A DNA stretch of 64,000 bases from CAVZTX01 sp963778375 (GTDB lineage: Bacteria; Chloroflexota; Ktedonobacteria; Ktedonobacterales; Ktedonobacteraceae): the NCBI GenBank assembly GCA_963778375.1, contig CAVZTX010000017.1, forward strand, positions 1 to 64,000. Reading direction: 5' to 3'. This document shows positions 7,658-16,388 of the stretch, one piece after another. Both the position numbers and the translations under genes were made by a program. The notes beneath the pieces are model-generated. The model searched no databases, was not told the DNA's origin, and was given only the letters and a program-made list of their open reading frames with translations. Each line of letters starts with the position of its first letter. Within the stretch, counting starts at the first letter, position 1.

Positions 7658-10333
7658 ATGCAGTATATTGCCTCGCTAGAAAGCGTACTCTCGTATGACA
7701 GGATGAAAATCGGAGGAAAGGCAGCCAACCTTGGTGAACTTATTTCTGCTGATCTACCGGTCTCATCCGGTTTCGTTGTATTGACTTCGGCATATGAGCA
7801 GTTCGTTATAGAGAACGGTTTGCAAGCAGAAATCGAACGGCTCGCACATACCGTCTCTCTTGCCGAACCAGCAACTGCTGAACAAGCTGCACTCGCCATT
7901 CGAGTGTTGTTCGAGCAAGGGGTATTATCAGAGGAGATTGAGGATGCTGTACTCGCAGCATATCAAGAGTTGAGTGCGACTGCCGTCGCCGTTCGATCTT
8001 CTGCAACCGCCGAGGACCTGCCTGGAGCATCTTTTGCAGGGCAGCAAGATACGTTCCTGAACATCATTGATGCAGAGGAGTTGTTACGAGCATTGCGCCG
8101 TTGCTGGTCTTCGCTATGGACTGCTCGTGCGCTGATCTACCGCGCTCGCCAGCATATTACACCTCAATCCGTATGTATGGCCGTCATCGTGCAACAAATG
8201 GTTCCAGCCACCAGTGCTGGCGTTCTCTTCACCTGCAATCCTGTGACGGGTGCGCAGAACGAGATGGTGATTAACGCTTCCTGGGGCCTGGGCGAGGCGA
8301 TCGTAAGTGGACACGTTACTCCTGATATGATTACCATCGACAAAGAAAGTGGCCAGGTCAAATGTTATGAGGTTGCTGAGAAGCAACTCATGACCGTTCC
8401 TTCGGACAATGGAGTGATCGAGCAGGCAATCCCATCAGATTTACGTCAAAAGAACGTGCTCTCATCAGAGCAAATTTCACAGTTGCTTTCTCTTGGTAGA
8501 ACCATTGAACAGCACTTTCATGCTCCGCAGGACATCGAATGGGCCATTGCCAATAATCAGGTCTTCGTGCTACAAGCACGTCCTGTCACTGCTATCTCCT
8601 TACCTGAAGCGATGCATGCCAACGAAGTGCCCATACCACCGGGCGATGATTCGTGGGACAGTGAAGACGTTCTGCCGCCTCAACCCTTCGACTTGTGGAC
8701 GCGCACCAATGTTGGAGAAAATCTGCCATTCCCTATCACACCGCTGACGGCAACAGCTTTCCCTGCGCTTTTCGGACTCGATAAAGTGCCACAAGGGGAA
8801 ACGCCATCACAGGGAGCACGACGCTTCTATGGGCGTCTTTACCTCAATGAGGGGTTAATCCTGCATAATCTTGTAGAGAACTTTGGCATACCTCCCTCGT
8901 TCATCGGTATGATCTGGGGGAGTAGTCGCAAAGGTAAGACGCAGGTTACAGGGAAATGGCATCCCTGGCGTCTCGTGCACAACCTACCAATGTTGCTCCG
9001 TCAGGGATTCAGCGCTACAAGGCCGAAAGGACCAAAACTCACGCCCCAGGAATTTTTTGCGCAAATCGATGTATGGGTCAACGAGTTTCTACAAAAAGAC
9101 CTGGGCCAGTTGAATGATCAGGCACTATGGGCAGAAGGATTGCCCATCTGGAGCGAACGAGGAGCATCCGTCTTCGCGACCAATATACGCATCAGCACGC
9201 CTGCCGGATTGATGCTCAGCCTACTTACAAAGATAGTTAACTGGTGGACAAAGCTCAGCAAGCTGGTGCCGGACTTGGTAACAGGGCTGCCAGGTATTTA
9301 TAGCGCGGAAGTGGGGCCTGCACTCTGGCAGATGGCGCAGACGCTGCAAGCACTCGATGTGAGTTATGTCGTGCGTGATCATAGCCCACAGGAGGCGTTA
9401 GTACTGCTGCGAACCTTGCCAGAAGCCAGACCGTTTCATGAGCAACTGGACAGCTTTTTACAGCGTCATGGTCATCGTTGCCCGAACGAAGTGGAATTCC
9501 TTAAACCTCGTTGGGTAGAGGCTCCGGAGCAGGTAATCGAACTGGTGACAAATTACTTGCAAACAGATGACATGGTCAATCCAAGCGAGACCGAAGAGCG
9601 TCAACGACTGAGGCGTACTCAAGCTGTAGCCCAGATTGAGGTAAAACTAGATCCGTTGCGCCGTAGAATATTTCGGGCCTTACTGAAAAAGACGCAGCAG
9701 GCCTTGCCTATTCGCGATAATAGCAGGTACTTCGTCACAAAGTTTCTTCTGCCCATTCGCATGCTATTCGCCCAATTAGGGCAGCGTTGGGCCGAGCGCG
9801 GCTGGCTCAAGTCATCCGACGATATCTTCTTCCTGACGGTCAAGGAGATACAAGCCATCGTCGGGGCTGGTACCCCATCCGTCGTGAGCCAGAATCTGAG
9901 CGAACTCACGGCAAATCGTCGCCTCGCTTACGAGTACTGGTTCACAGTCGTTCCACCTGACGTGATCGGGCCAGATGGAAAGCCGGTCATAGAGGAGGAG
10001 GAGAACGTCCATGTGCTGGAAGGGATCGCTGTTAGTGGAGGACGGGTATACGGTAAGGCTCGTATTGTACTTGATCCACGTGAAGCAGCAACCTTGCGGA
10101 TAGGCGAAATCTTAGTCACGCAGGCAACCGACCCTGGCTGGACACCTGTTTTTCCCCTGGTAAGTGGACTTGTACTGGAAATTGGTGGCCAAATCTCTCA
10201 TGGTGCCATAGTGGCGCGGGAATATGGTATTCCTGCCGTAGTCAACGTGAGAGGAGCGACTCGCCTCATTCGCGATGGGCAAACGATCGAAGTTGATGGT
10301 ACGAACGGGCGTGTTTATCTCGTTGCAGATTAG
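7658..10333 (+). CDS. Rifampin phosphotransferase/PEP synthase-like dikinase
   Basis: This 891-residue protein has an N-terminal PPDK/PEP synthase ATP-grasp domain (GGKAANLGEL near residue 18, VRSSATAEDLPGASFAGQQD near 112, ATSAGVLFTCNPVTG near 185). A middle region follows, and then a C-terminal swinging-histidine domain with GGQISHGAIVAREYGIPAVV, the phosphorylatable His being near residue 846. There is no PEP-binding TIM barrel after the His domain. That order (ATP, middle, His at the end) is the one of rifampin phosphotransferase rather than of true PEP synthase. ATG 7658 is chosen because GAGAGGAG precedes it; an ATG at 7622 has none. It follows the TetR remnant by 45 bases. The phosphate acceptor is unknown. 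A second, Firmicutes-like member lies at 43407-46023. Confidence 0.85.
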   Translation: MQYIASLESVLSYDRMKIGGKAANLGELISADLPVSSGFVVLTSAYEQFVIENGLQAEIERLAHTVSLAEPATAEQAALAIRVLFEQGVLSEEIEDAVLAAYQELSATAVAVRSSATAEDLPGASFAGQQDTFLNIIDAEELLRALRRCWSSLWTARALIYRARQHITPQSVCMAVIVQQMVPATSAGVLFTCNPVTGAQNEMVINASWGLGEAIVSGHVTPDMITIDKESGQVKCYEVAEKQLMTVPSDNGVIEQAIPSDLRQKNVLSSEQISQLLSLGRTIEQHFHAPQDIEWAIANNQVFVLQARPVTAISLPEAMHANEVPIPPGDDSWDSEDVLPPQPFDLWTRTNVGENLPFPITPLTATAFPALFGLDKVPQGETPSQGARRFYGRLYLNEGLILHNLVENFGIPPSFIGMIWGSSRKGKTQVTGKWHPWRLVHNLPMLLRQGFSATRPKGPKLTPQEFFAQIDVWVNEFLQKDLGQLNDQALWAEGLPIWSERGASVFATNIRISTPAGLMLSLLTKIVNWWTKLSKLVPDLVTGLPGIYSAEVGPALWQMAQTLQALDVSYVVRDHSPQEALVLLRTLPEARPFHEQLDSFLQRHGHRCPNEVEFLKPRWVEAPEQVIELVTNYLQTDDMVNPSETEERQRLRRTQAVAQIEVKLDPLRRRIFRALLKKTQQALPIRDNSRYFVTKFLLPIRMLFAQLGQRWAERGWLKSSDDIFFLTVKEIQAIVGAGTPSVVSQNLSELTANRRLAYEYWFTVVPPDVIGPDGKPVIEEEENVHVLEGIAVSGGRVYGKARIVLDPREAATLRIGEILVTQATDPGWTPVFPLVSGLVLEIGGQISHGAIVAREYGIPAVVNVRGATRLIRDGQTIEVDGTNGRVYLVAD

Positions 10334-10340
10334 AAATAAC

Positions 10341-10405
10341 TCTTCCGCAGAAGAATCAAGGGCACACATCTACAAAGATAACACCCCTGATTCTTCTGTG
10401 GAAGA
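10341..10405. terminator. Bidirectional terminator-like inverted repeat
   Basis: The arms TCTTCCGCAGAAGAATCAAG (10341-10360) and TGATTCTTCTGTGGAAGA (10388-10405) pair almost fully. They sit between the convergent dikinase and phosphoesterase genes, the normal place for a shared terminator. Confidence 0.55.
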
Positions 10406-10424
10406 ACTAAAGGAAAGATTTTCT

Positions 10425-11592
10425 CTACTGACTAACACCAAAGAACCGATTCATCAGATCATCCCGGTCGAAGCCGCAAGCGTTCTCCAGACAGCCCAAT
10501 CCCCACAATCGCTCGATGGTCGCGAGCAGCGTATAGTGATTGTAGGGAGTAGAGCTATCGTAGAAGTGTTGTGGATGCTTTGACGTAATTACCAGGAATG
10601 GTGCATTTGCGCCACCAAGCGTTACTCCCGCCACTCCAGTAGGACTGTGGCAGCATCCATTAAAACCGCTAAAATCGTTCTCGTCCCACACCAGTACAAT
10701 CGCTGTGTTTTGCTGCCATACCGGCGACGTCATTATCTGCGTGACCAGCGACTGAACGAATGTATCGCCCAAATGGATGATGCTGTGATCCAGGCCAGAT
10801 GATGCATATGCGCAATCAGGTATCCCAAGATATTGAGCGTCCGAAGGATTAATCCCATGCATATCGTGGCAGGTATCGGGACTGATCCAGGCAAAATTAG
10901 GAACGTTGCCAGACTGTAAGTCTGCACTCAACTGGGTATAAGGAACAATCTTCTGCATTCGTTGCCGCATTGTCACGAACGTCGGTAAAATACTCGAACG
11001 GGTTGTGTTTCTGCACATAGAGTTGGACCGGAACTAACTGTCCGTTCACGACTCGATAGGGATAATATCCACCGTCATAAGCTACTGCGGGCATGGACTG
11101 CATGTACGCCTTCCAGGAAAGGCCATGCCCCTCAAGCTGATCTACAATGGTCTTATCGCTGAACCAGAAAGGCGTTTGGCTTGCACTCGCAATTTCAGAA
11201 GGAGTAAGAAGTTCCTCACCATTCGTGTAGCCTGAATCAGGAGCAAATTCTGTCGGAGGACAGAGGACAGTCGGTCCTGCTACACAGTCTGCCCAGACCC
11301 CCTGAAAATCACCTGAAATAGCGGCCAGGTAGTTCGGTAGGCTGGGATGGGTAACTCCATAGTAGTTCAATGCAACCGCATACTGATTCGCCAACTTGCT
11401 AATGTAAGGCGCATCAGCCGTGTTGCCGATAACTTCGTTGGTCGCGTGGTTCTCCATCATCACGTAAAAGATATGGTCGAATTTCGCGTTGTCCTGCGTG
11501 CGAGATATTGCACCAGCAGGCACAACATTCACTACATACACCAGGGAAATAAGGATGCTCAGGGCTGCCAGTACACCAAAAATACGTCGCAT
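10425..11592 (-). pseudogene. Secreted phosphoesterase (acid phosphatase/phospholipase C family), frameshifted
   Basis: The first frame, starting at ATG 11592, has a signal peptide (RRIFGVLAALSILISLVYVV) and the alkaline-phosphatase-fold opening FDHIFYVMMENHA, then THPSLPNYLAAISGDFQG. The second frame continues with KIVPYTQLSADL, VPNFAWISPDTCHDMHG, a long WDENDFSGF segment and HYTLLATIERLWGLG, ending at 10425. The join falls near 10945-10965, where one extra base lies. These are the conserved blocks of the AcpA/phosphoesterase family (Pfam phosphoesterase), which hydrolyses phosphate esters outside the cytoplasm using bound metals. All visible motifs are intact apart from the frame change. 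It converges on the dikinase gene. Confidence 0.8.
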
Positions 11593-12176
11593 AGCTCCTC
11601 CTTGAGAATAACGGAACGTAAAAGTGGAACACTACAAGGACAATAAACCCAAAGGAACATCGTGGGCTAGCCTGTTACGCGTAAGTTGAAGTTCTATCTA
11701 CCAGTTTGTATTTTACAACAAATATCTATCACTATTCCAAATGGATAAGTCAAACAGCGTGATTCGCTTGATTTCTGTGTCATAATATGGTAAGCTCATG
11801 TTGAAATAAATGAACTGTGGAGGTACAAAATATGTCAGCGATACTTCTTCCTTCTGTCTCCACGCTATGTGGTACTCCTCGCTGAGTAGACCCTGGCCTG
11901 TGACATTCTATAGGGTGGCACTTTAAACCTATTGTGTTCGCATACGCTGTTTTAGCACGTGCGCACAGTGCTTCTTCCTTTTTCGCTATACCCAACGGTT
12001 AGCGTTTCGCAGATCCTCCTATGATGTTCAGCCTATGGTTTGCTCCGACCATAGAAGCCTTTGGAATACCACTCCGAGAGATACATTTCCCACTTCAAGA
12101 ATCCTTAGCACGGAATTCTGCGCGCTGATTGACCCGAAGGACCTTATGTGTCTATCCACTCAAAGGAGCATTGACC
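11593..12176. other. 584-base gap, no convincing gene
   Basis: The left part carries the leader of the phosphoesterase gene. At 11832 a 17-codon frame (MSAILLPSVSTLCGTPR) follows GTGGAGGTACAAAAT, a good ribosome binding site. It could be a decapitated gene start or a leader peptide; no homology is recognised. The remainder up to the RIO kinase start shows no structure. Confidence 0.4.
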
Positions 12177-13176
12177 TTGAAGCGTCATTTTGAAGACGAT
12201 CCCGAAGAAGAAAATATAACCTTCGCAAAGATAAAACCTGGTATGCGCGAGCGTGCCCAAACTCGCACTCATGTTTCAGCGAAGCCGACCAGGAAGACCA
12301 GCTATGAAAGCAGTTCAGAAGTCCAACGCTGGCTACGCGAACAGGCGTATGAAGAAGAGCAGCAGAAGGTCCCAGCCTTCAACCCAACATTGTTGACATC
12401 CCGGCGCGATGCCCCCTGGATTCTTTCATCGCTCACGCCATTCTATGACCAGCATTTGATCACTGACGTGCTGCACGAAGCACACAGTGGGAAGGAGGCT
12501 ACCGTCTATTGCTGTCAGGCCCATCCATCAACTGGCGTTGATTACCTGGCGGCGAAAATCTATCGCCCGCGCATGTTCCGCAGCCTCCGCAATGATGCCA
12601 TCTATCGTTTCAGCCGGGTGCAGCGCGATGAACAAGGGCAAGCGGAACACGGCAACAGTCGCCGTGGCAGCGCCGCCACACGCAAAACTGAGAAAGGACG
12701 TGCCGCACAGGTCGCATCCTGGATCGAGTACGAGTACTCAGACGCAGCGCCTGCTCTACGCACATGGTGCCAACGTGCCGCGAACATTCGCACAGGTTGG
12801 TAATGCCGTCTTAATGGAGTATATCGGCGCTCTGGATGATCCCGCTCCTCGGCTCAGCGATGTTGTGCTCGAACAGGAGGAGGCACAGCCCCTCTTCGAC
12901 TGCATTCTACGCAACATCGAACTGTCGCTGATCCACGGCCGCATTCACGGCGACCTTTCGGAGTACAATGTCCTTTACTGGCAGGGAGCCGTGACCCTGA
13001 TCGACTTCGCACAGGCCGTTGATCCCTATCACAATTCGGACGTGTTCTCACTGCTAGCTCGTGACGTTGAGCGAACATGCCAGTACTTTGCGCGTTATGG
13101 AGTGAACTACGACGCGCATATACTTGCACGTGAGATTTGGACGCGGCATATGGGGCCAATTCCTGAGTTAGTCTAG
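12177..13176 (+). pseudogene. RIO-type serine protein kinase, frameshifted
   Basis: The first frame has the RIO nucleotide loop HSGKEATVYCC, then the AAKIYRPRMFRSLRNDAIYR block. The second frame has QRLLYAHGANVPRTF, NAVLMEYIG, the catalytic loop HGDLSEYNVLYW and the metal motif LIDFAQAVDP, ending ELV at 13176. The frames join near 12738 and one extra base lies there. RIO kinases are atypical ATP-dependent kinases/ATPases best known in archaeal and eukaryotic ribosome assembly; bacterial members have little-known roles. The start is probably the TTG at 12177, eight bases after AAAGGAG; an in-frame TTG at 12171 is also possible. An acidic and basic N-terminal tail precedes the kinase domain. 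All catalytic residues are present on the two frames. Confidence 0.82.
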
Positions 13177-13205
13177 TTTATGCGCTTGTTTCAGGATATG
13201 TAAAC

Positions 13206-13234
13206 GCCAGTAGGAATAATATAATCCTACTGGC
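13206..13234 (+). terminator. Rho-independent terminator after the RIO kinase
   Basis: The arms GCCAGTAGGA and TCCTACTGGC form a perfect 10-bp stem with a 9-base AT loop. It is followed by the T-rich stretch TTGCTTTCAGTTTT. It lies 29 bases after the gene's stop. Confidence 0.75.
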
Positions 13235-13329
13235 TTGCTTTCAGTTTTCCGAAATGACCAGAAACGAGTAAACTTTCTCACATCATCTCTAGTACGGCAT
13301 GTATTAGAACACGTATGAATATCTACTCC

Positions 13330-14274
13330 TCATGCCGCACTTGCCTGTATGAGCATTTCATATCGAGCAGTCATCCCCAAGCCCAACGTTCCTATTGATG
13401 CAGGCGCAAAATCAAGACTTTTGATCGGAAACAACCTCTCAAAGGTTCCCAAATTCCATAATCCGCGCACTTTGATCTTCCCCGTCCCTAGAGCCAGCGT
13501 AGGGTTCTCAATGCCGGTCCTCGTTCTGACAAACGTCTCTGGGCTCTGAATAATCACCAGATCAGCACGTGTCGTCCTCCCTTCGCTGACCCAGCAGATG
13601 TCATCAGCAACATCTAATGTCCAGAGACCCCCTCCTGGGCCGGAGAATTCCATTACTGTAGTCAAGCGTATCTGTGCTGCCTGTTCACGATCCATGTTCT
13701 GTGCGAACGAAGCCATAAAGTAGGAAAGCGCACGGTGCGTTTGCTCTGGGCCAGGCATGATAGTAGTGCACTTCATCCAGAAGCGTAATTGCATAAAGTG
13801 ATTCCAGGTATGGCTATAGGAGGTTTCCAGCGCTACACGGATGCTCACCCATCCCAGGCCAACCAGAGGTATAAACACAGGATGTTCGAGATCAACCTCA
13901 CTCAGTCCGGCAACTGCATTGCGAATGGCCTGGCGACTGGCCCACATCTGCTCCAGGCACTGCCTGAGGGTCGTACTAGCCGGGCGCTGGGTAAACTTGA
14001 TTTCATTCCACGCATCCTGTTCGGCCTCGGTACGCAGAATCTGTTCGTTGATAGGCACATTCAATCCGCGCGTAATGGCAGTAGCGATCACTTCCAGGTC
14101 GAAGTAGGCCAGGTGATACGGTACGTCGGTAAAGGTCCAGTGTTGGCCATGCTTACCTGACCAATCATCGGGTCCAAGGGTTCCTACCAATTCGTCAAAG
14201 CGCTGCCAGAGTCCTTCGAGATCAGCGAGGAGCGCAACTCGTGTGGTTGGCGTGAGCAGAGTGAACGTTGTCAT
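13330..14274 (-). CDS. DinB-like/maleylpyruvate-isomerase-type protein with SCP2 domain
   Basis: This 314-residue protein has two parts. The first (about residues 12-165) is a four-helix DinB/MDMPI-type bundle with the helix-start HWTFTDVPYHLAYFD and later SYSHTWNHF, whose histidines suit a metal site. The second (about 190-310) resembles an SCP2 sterol-carrier fold, including WTLDVADDICWVSEG and TGKIKVRG near the end. DinB-like enzymes include thiol-dependent transferases and isomerases, and SCP2 domains bind lipids. ATG 14274 is chosen because AAGGAG lies seven bases upstream; a start 16 codons earlier has no such site. It stands alone between two terminator-like or untranslated regions. 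The reaction is unknown. Confidence 0.7.
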   Translation of the reverse strand: MTTFTLLTPTTRVALLADLEGLWQRFDELVGTLGPDDWSGKHGQHWTFTDVPYHLAYFDLEVIATAITRGLNVPINEQILRTEAEQDAWNEIKFTQRPASTTLRQCLEQMWASRQAIRNAVAGLSEVDLEHPVFIPLVGLGWVSIRVALETSYSHTWNHFMQLRFWMKCTTIMPGPEQTHRALSYFMASFAQNMDREQAAQIRLTTVMEFSGPGGGLWTLDVADDICWVSEGRTTRADLVIIQSPETFVRTRTGIENPTLALGTGKIKVRGLWNLGTFERLFPIKSLDFAPASIGTLGLGMTARYEMLIQASAA

Positions 14275-14541
14275 AGTCTTCTCCTTATCGGATCGGTGAT
14301 TACCTACTTTTAGACTACTCAACCTGGGGATTTACTGCATTGGCTATTCAGTCCATTTTGTTGTACTACTCTATAATTCTTTCTGAGAGGGGGAAAAGTG
14401 GATAGTGTTTTCCGTTCGGGCCTGTTTTAATCTTCTTCGCTACTGACATGCTGTTGTCACTCACCTCAGGTATACTAAAGATATCCAAAAGAGGAGCTTC
14501 TACTGAAAGTCCAGCAAGAGAAACCAGGAGGTAATACACTA

Positions 14542-15465
14542 ATGTCTACATCCACCCATCTATACACCACTCAAAACAGACTAACTCCATGTCCACCCTT
14601 CGACTTCGCCAAAACGCTTGGCTTCCTGCAAGGCTTTGGACCAACCGATAGTGAACAAGTTATCGCCAATGGCACATTAACCAAAGCAGTTACACTGAAT
14701 GGACGTGCTGTCGCTTTCGAGCTACAAAATGCAGGCACAATCGAAGAACCTCAAATCAACTACACTCTCTACTCCGAACAGCCTTTGAGCAAGTCAGAAC
14801 ACGCTGTGATAGCAGACCGCATCCGTTTCTTTCTCAGCCTGGACGATGACCTTCGACCGTTCAACAGTATTGGACGTGCCGATCTCCATTTCGCTCCAGT
14901 CATTGAGCGTTTATATGGACTGCACCAGCCAAAGTTTCTGACTCCGTTCGAGATTGCCTGCTGGGCCATTCTAGGACAGCGACTCCCCTGGCGCGTGGCC
15001 CACCGCACTAAACTCGCCCTGGTAGAGCGATGGGGAACCAGCATTACTTTACCAAGTGGTGGAACCTATTCCGCCTTTCCAGAGCCACAACAACTGGCAC
15101 TCGTCAATTCAAGTGAGCTTTTGAGCGTCGTCCGTAACGAGCGCAAGGTGGAATATCTGCGTGCCGTCATTCAGTTCTTCAATCAGGTCAATGAGCAATT
15201 TCTGCGTAGTGGCGATTACGACGAGGTTGCGGCACAAATCCGCAGCATCCGAGGAATTGGTGAATGGTCCTCCCACTTCATCCTGGTACGCGGACTTGGC
15301 CGCATGGAGCGTGTATCGGCAATTGACCAGGAATTATCCAAAGCAGCGGGGAAGATCTATAATGACGGACAGGTGCTCACCTCCGACGAGATGCAAAAGT
15401 TGCTTGACCGTTATGGGGCCTCTCAGGGATATTGGGCTTTATACCTGCGCGCTTCCATGCTGTAA
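14542..15465 (+). CDS. DNA-3-methyladenine glycosylase II (AlkA-like)
   Basis: This 307-residue HhH-GPD base-excision glycosylase removes alkylated purines from DNA. The N-terminal part matches the AlkA N-domain in position. The helical domain contains LTPFEIACWAILGQR, and the helix-hairpin-helix is IRSIRGIGEWSSHFILVRGLG at about residues 232-252. The acidic residue in SAIDQEL follows, at the place of the catalytic aspartate. The length is slightly above the classical enzyme. A ribosome binding site CAGGAGG lies upstream of the ATG. No ada or other alkylation-response gene lies next to it. Confidence 0.82.
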   Translation: MSTSTHLYTTQNRLTPCPPFDFAKTLGFLQGFGPTDSEQVIANGTLTKAVTLNGRAVAFELQNAGTIEEPQINYTLYSEQPLSKSEHAVIADRIRFFLSLDDDLRPFNSIGRADLHFAPVIERLYGLHQPKFLTPFEIACWAILGQRLPWRVAHRTKLALVERWGTSITLPSGGTYSAFPEPQQLALVNSSELLSVVRNERKVEYLRAVIQFFNQVNEQFLRSGDYDEVAAQIRSIRGIGEWSSHFILVRGLGRMERVSAIDQELSKAAGKIYNDGQVLTSDEMQKLLDRYGASQGYWALYLRASML

Positions 15466-15484
15466 AAACGTTCAGCTATCTGCT

Positions 15485-15715
15485 CTACTGCCCCTCCTGC
15501 ATAGCCGTAAATGGTGGTATTAGCAGATAGCTAAGCAGCACACCAATAACACCGGCCAGGAAAATCGAACCCATCCAGAGATGGATCGTCCAACCAATAC
15601 CACCGGTCAATTGAATAACCAGGAAGTAAAGGCTGTAGTACACAACGGGCGCGGCAAATGCGAAGATGCGGAACTCCAGGGGTCGCGCAGTCGATGGTCT
15701 GAGTCGCCAGATCAA
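15485..15715 (-). pseudogene. C-terminal fragment of a membrane protein
   Basis: The frame encodes about 76 residues with two clear hydrophobic segments (APVVYYSLYFLVIQL and WMGSIFLAGVIGVLLSYLLI) and ends AMQEGQ. There is no ATG or ribosome binding site: the frame simply opens from a stop 13 codons further up, with only a TTG inside. It therefore looks like the last part of a longer integral membrane protein, cut at about 15720-15740 where the neighbouring plus-strand fragment begins. The parent family is not recognised. Confidence 0.45.
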
Positions 15716-16192
15716 TACATCAGACGAAGAAAAACGAAAATTGACAAGTCTTTAGTCATCGTCCATGCCGGGGTACGGCCTGAATTCACCCAGGATATTG
15801 ATATAAAGGTTAGCGGAGCAAACGAGGGAGAGCTCATAGTTGCAGTTCAACGATTGATCCAACAGATGCAGATCAATGTCAAATTTGCATCACCGGCGGA
15901 TTTTATTCCTCTTCCCTCCGAATGGGAGATGCATGCGAAGTACGTCGGTCGCTACGGGGAAGTTGATGTTTTTTACTTTGACTTTTACAGTATTGCCCTC
16001 AGCAAGATAGAACGGGGGAATAGCCGTGATATCGAAGATGTCAAACTTCTCGTCCAACAAGGAATCATCACTCTGGACGAGCTTGATAGAGCATATCAAG
16101 AAGTTCTCGCACAACTAGGAAAGGGAAGATATCCACGCGTTACACCGCAATGCTTCTCAGAGCGCTACACTGCCATACGTAAGCTGCTGTAG
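15581..16192 (+). CDS. Nucleotidyltransferase-like protein, probably N-terminally truncated
   Basis: The last 150 residues are coherent: SLVIVHAGVRPEFTQDIDIK, then FASPADFIPLP, GEVDVFYFDFYSIALSKIERG and RDIEDVKLLVQQGIITLDEL. This is the pattern of small nucleotidyltransferase-like proteins (DUF6036/abortive-infection-like), where TxDIDxK carries the metal-binding acids and SKIERGNSRDIEDVK closes the domain. The first 50 residues, before about 15735, look random and lie opposite the membrane-protein fragment, so the original front (usually containing an LIGG-type motif) is missing. The coordinates give the open frame from its first ATG; the conserved part starts near 15735. Confidence 0.5.
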   Translation: MDRPTNTTGQLNNQEVKAVVHNGRGKCEDAELQGSRSRWSESPDQYIRRRKTKIDKSLVIVHAGVRPEFTQDIDIKVSGANEGELIVAVQRLIQQMQINVKFASPADFIPLPSEWEMHAKYVGRYGEVDVFYFDFYSIALSKIERGNSRDIEDVKLLVQQGIITLDELDRAYQEVLAQLGKGRYPRVTPQCFSERYTAIRKLL

Positions 16193-16243
16193 GCATTAGC
16201 TCAAGATGCTAAATACCTCGACCTCATGCTCTACAGAAGCAAT

Positions 16244-16274
16244 ATGTATCAATAGTTCTATTTTATTGATACAT
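16244..16274. promoter_or_regulatory. Perfect inverted repeat upstream of the Ser/Thr kinase
   Basis: The arms ATGTATCAATA (16244-16254) and TATTGATACAT (16264-16274) are separated by nine bases. The stem is AT-rich and lies 115 bases before the kinase ATG and 50 bases after the preceding stop. It may be a weak terminator or a regulator site. Confidence 0.45.
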
Positions 16275-16388
16275 CACACCAAATCAGCTATACTCTTCAA
16301 TGTGTGTCTGGGGAAACACAACATTTGACACGTCACCATGAAAGCATCCTCTGCTTCCATATTGCTTCTTATCAGGGGGAATAACAAT

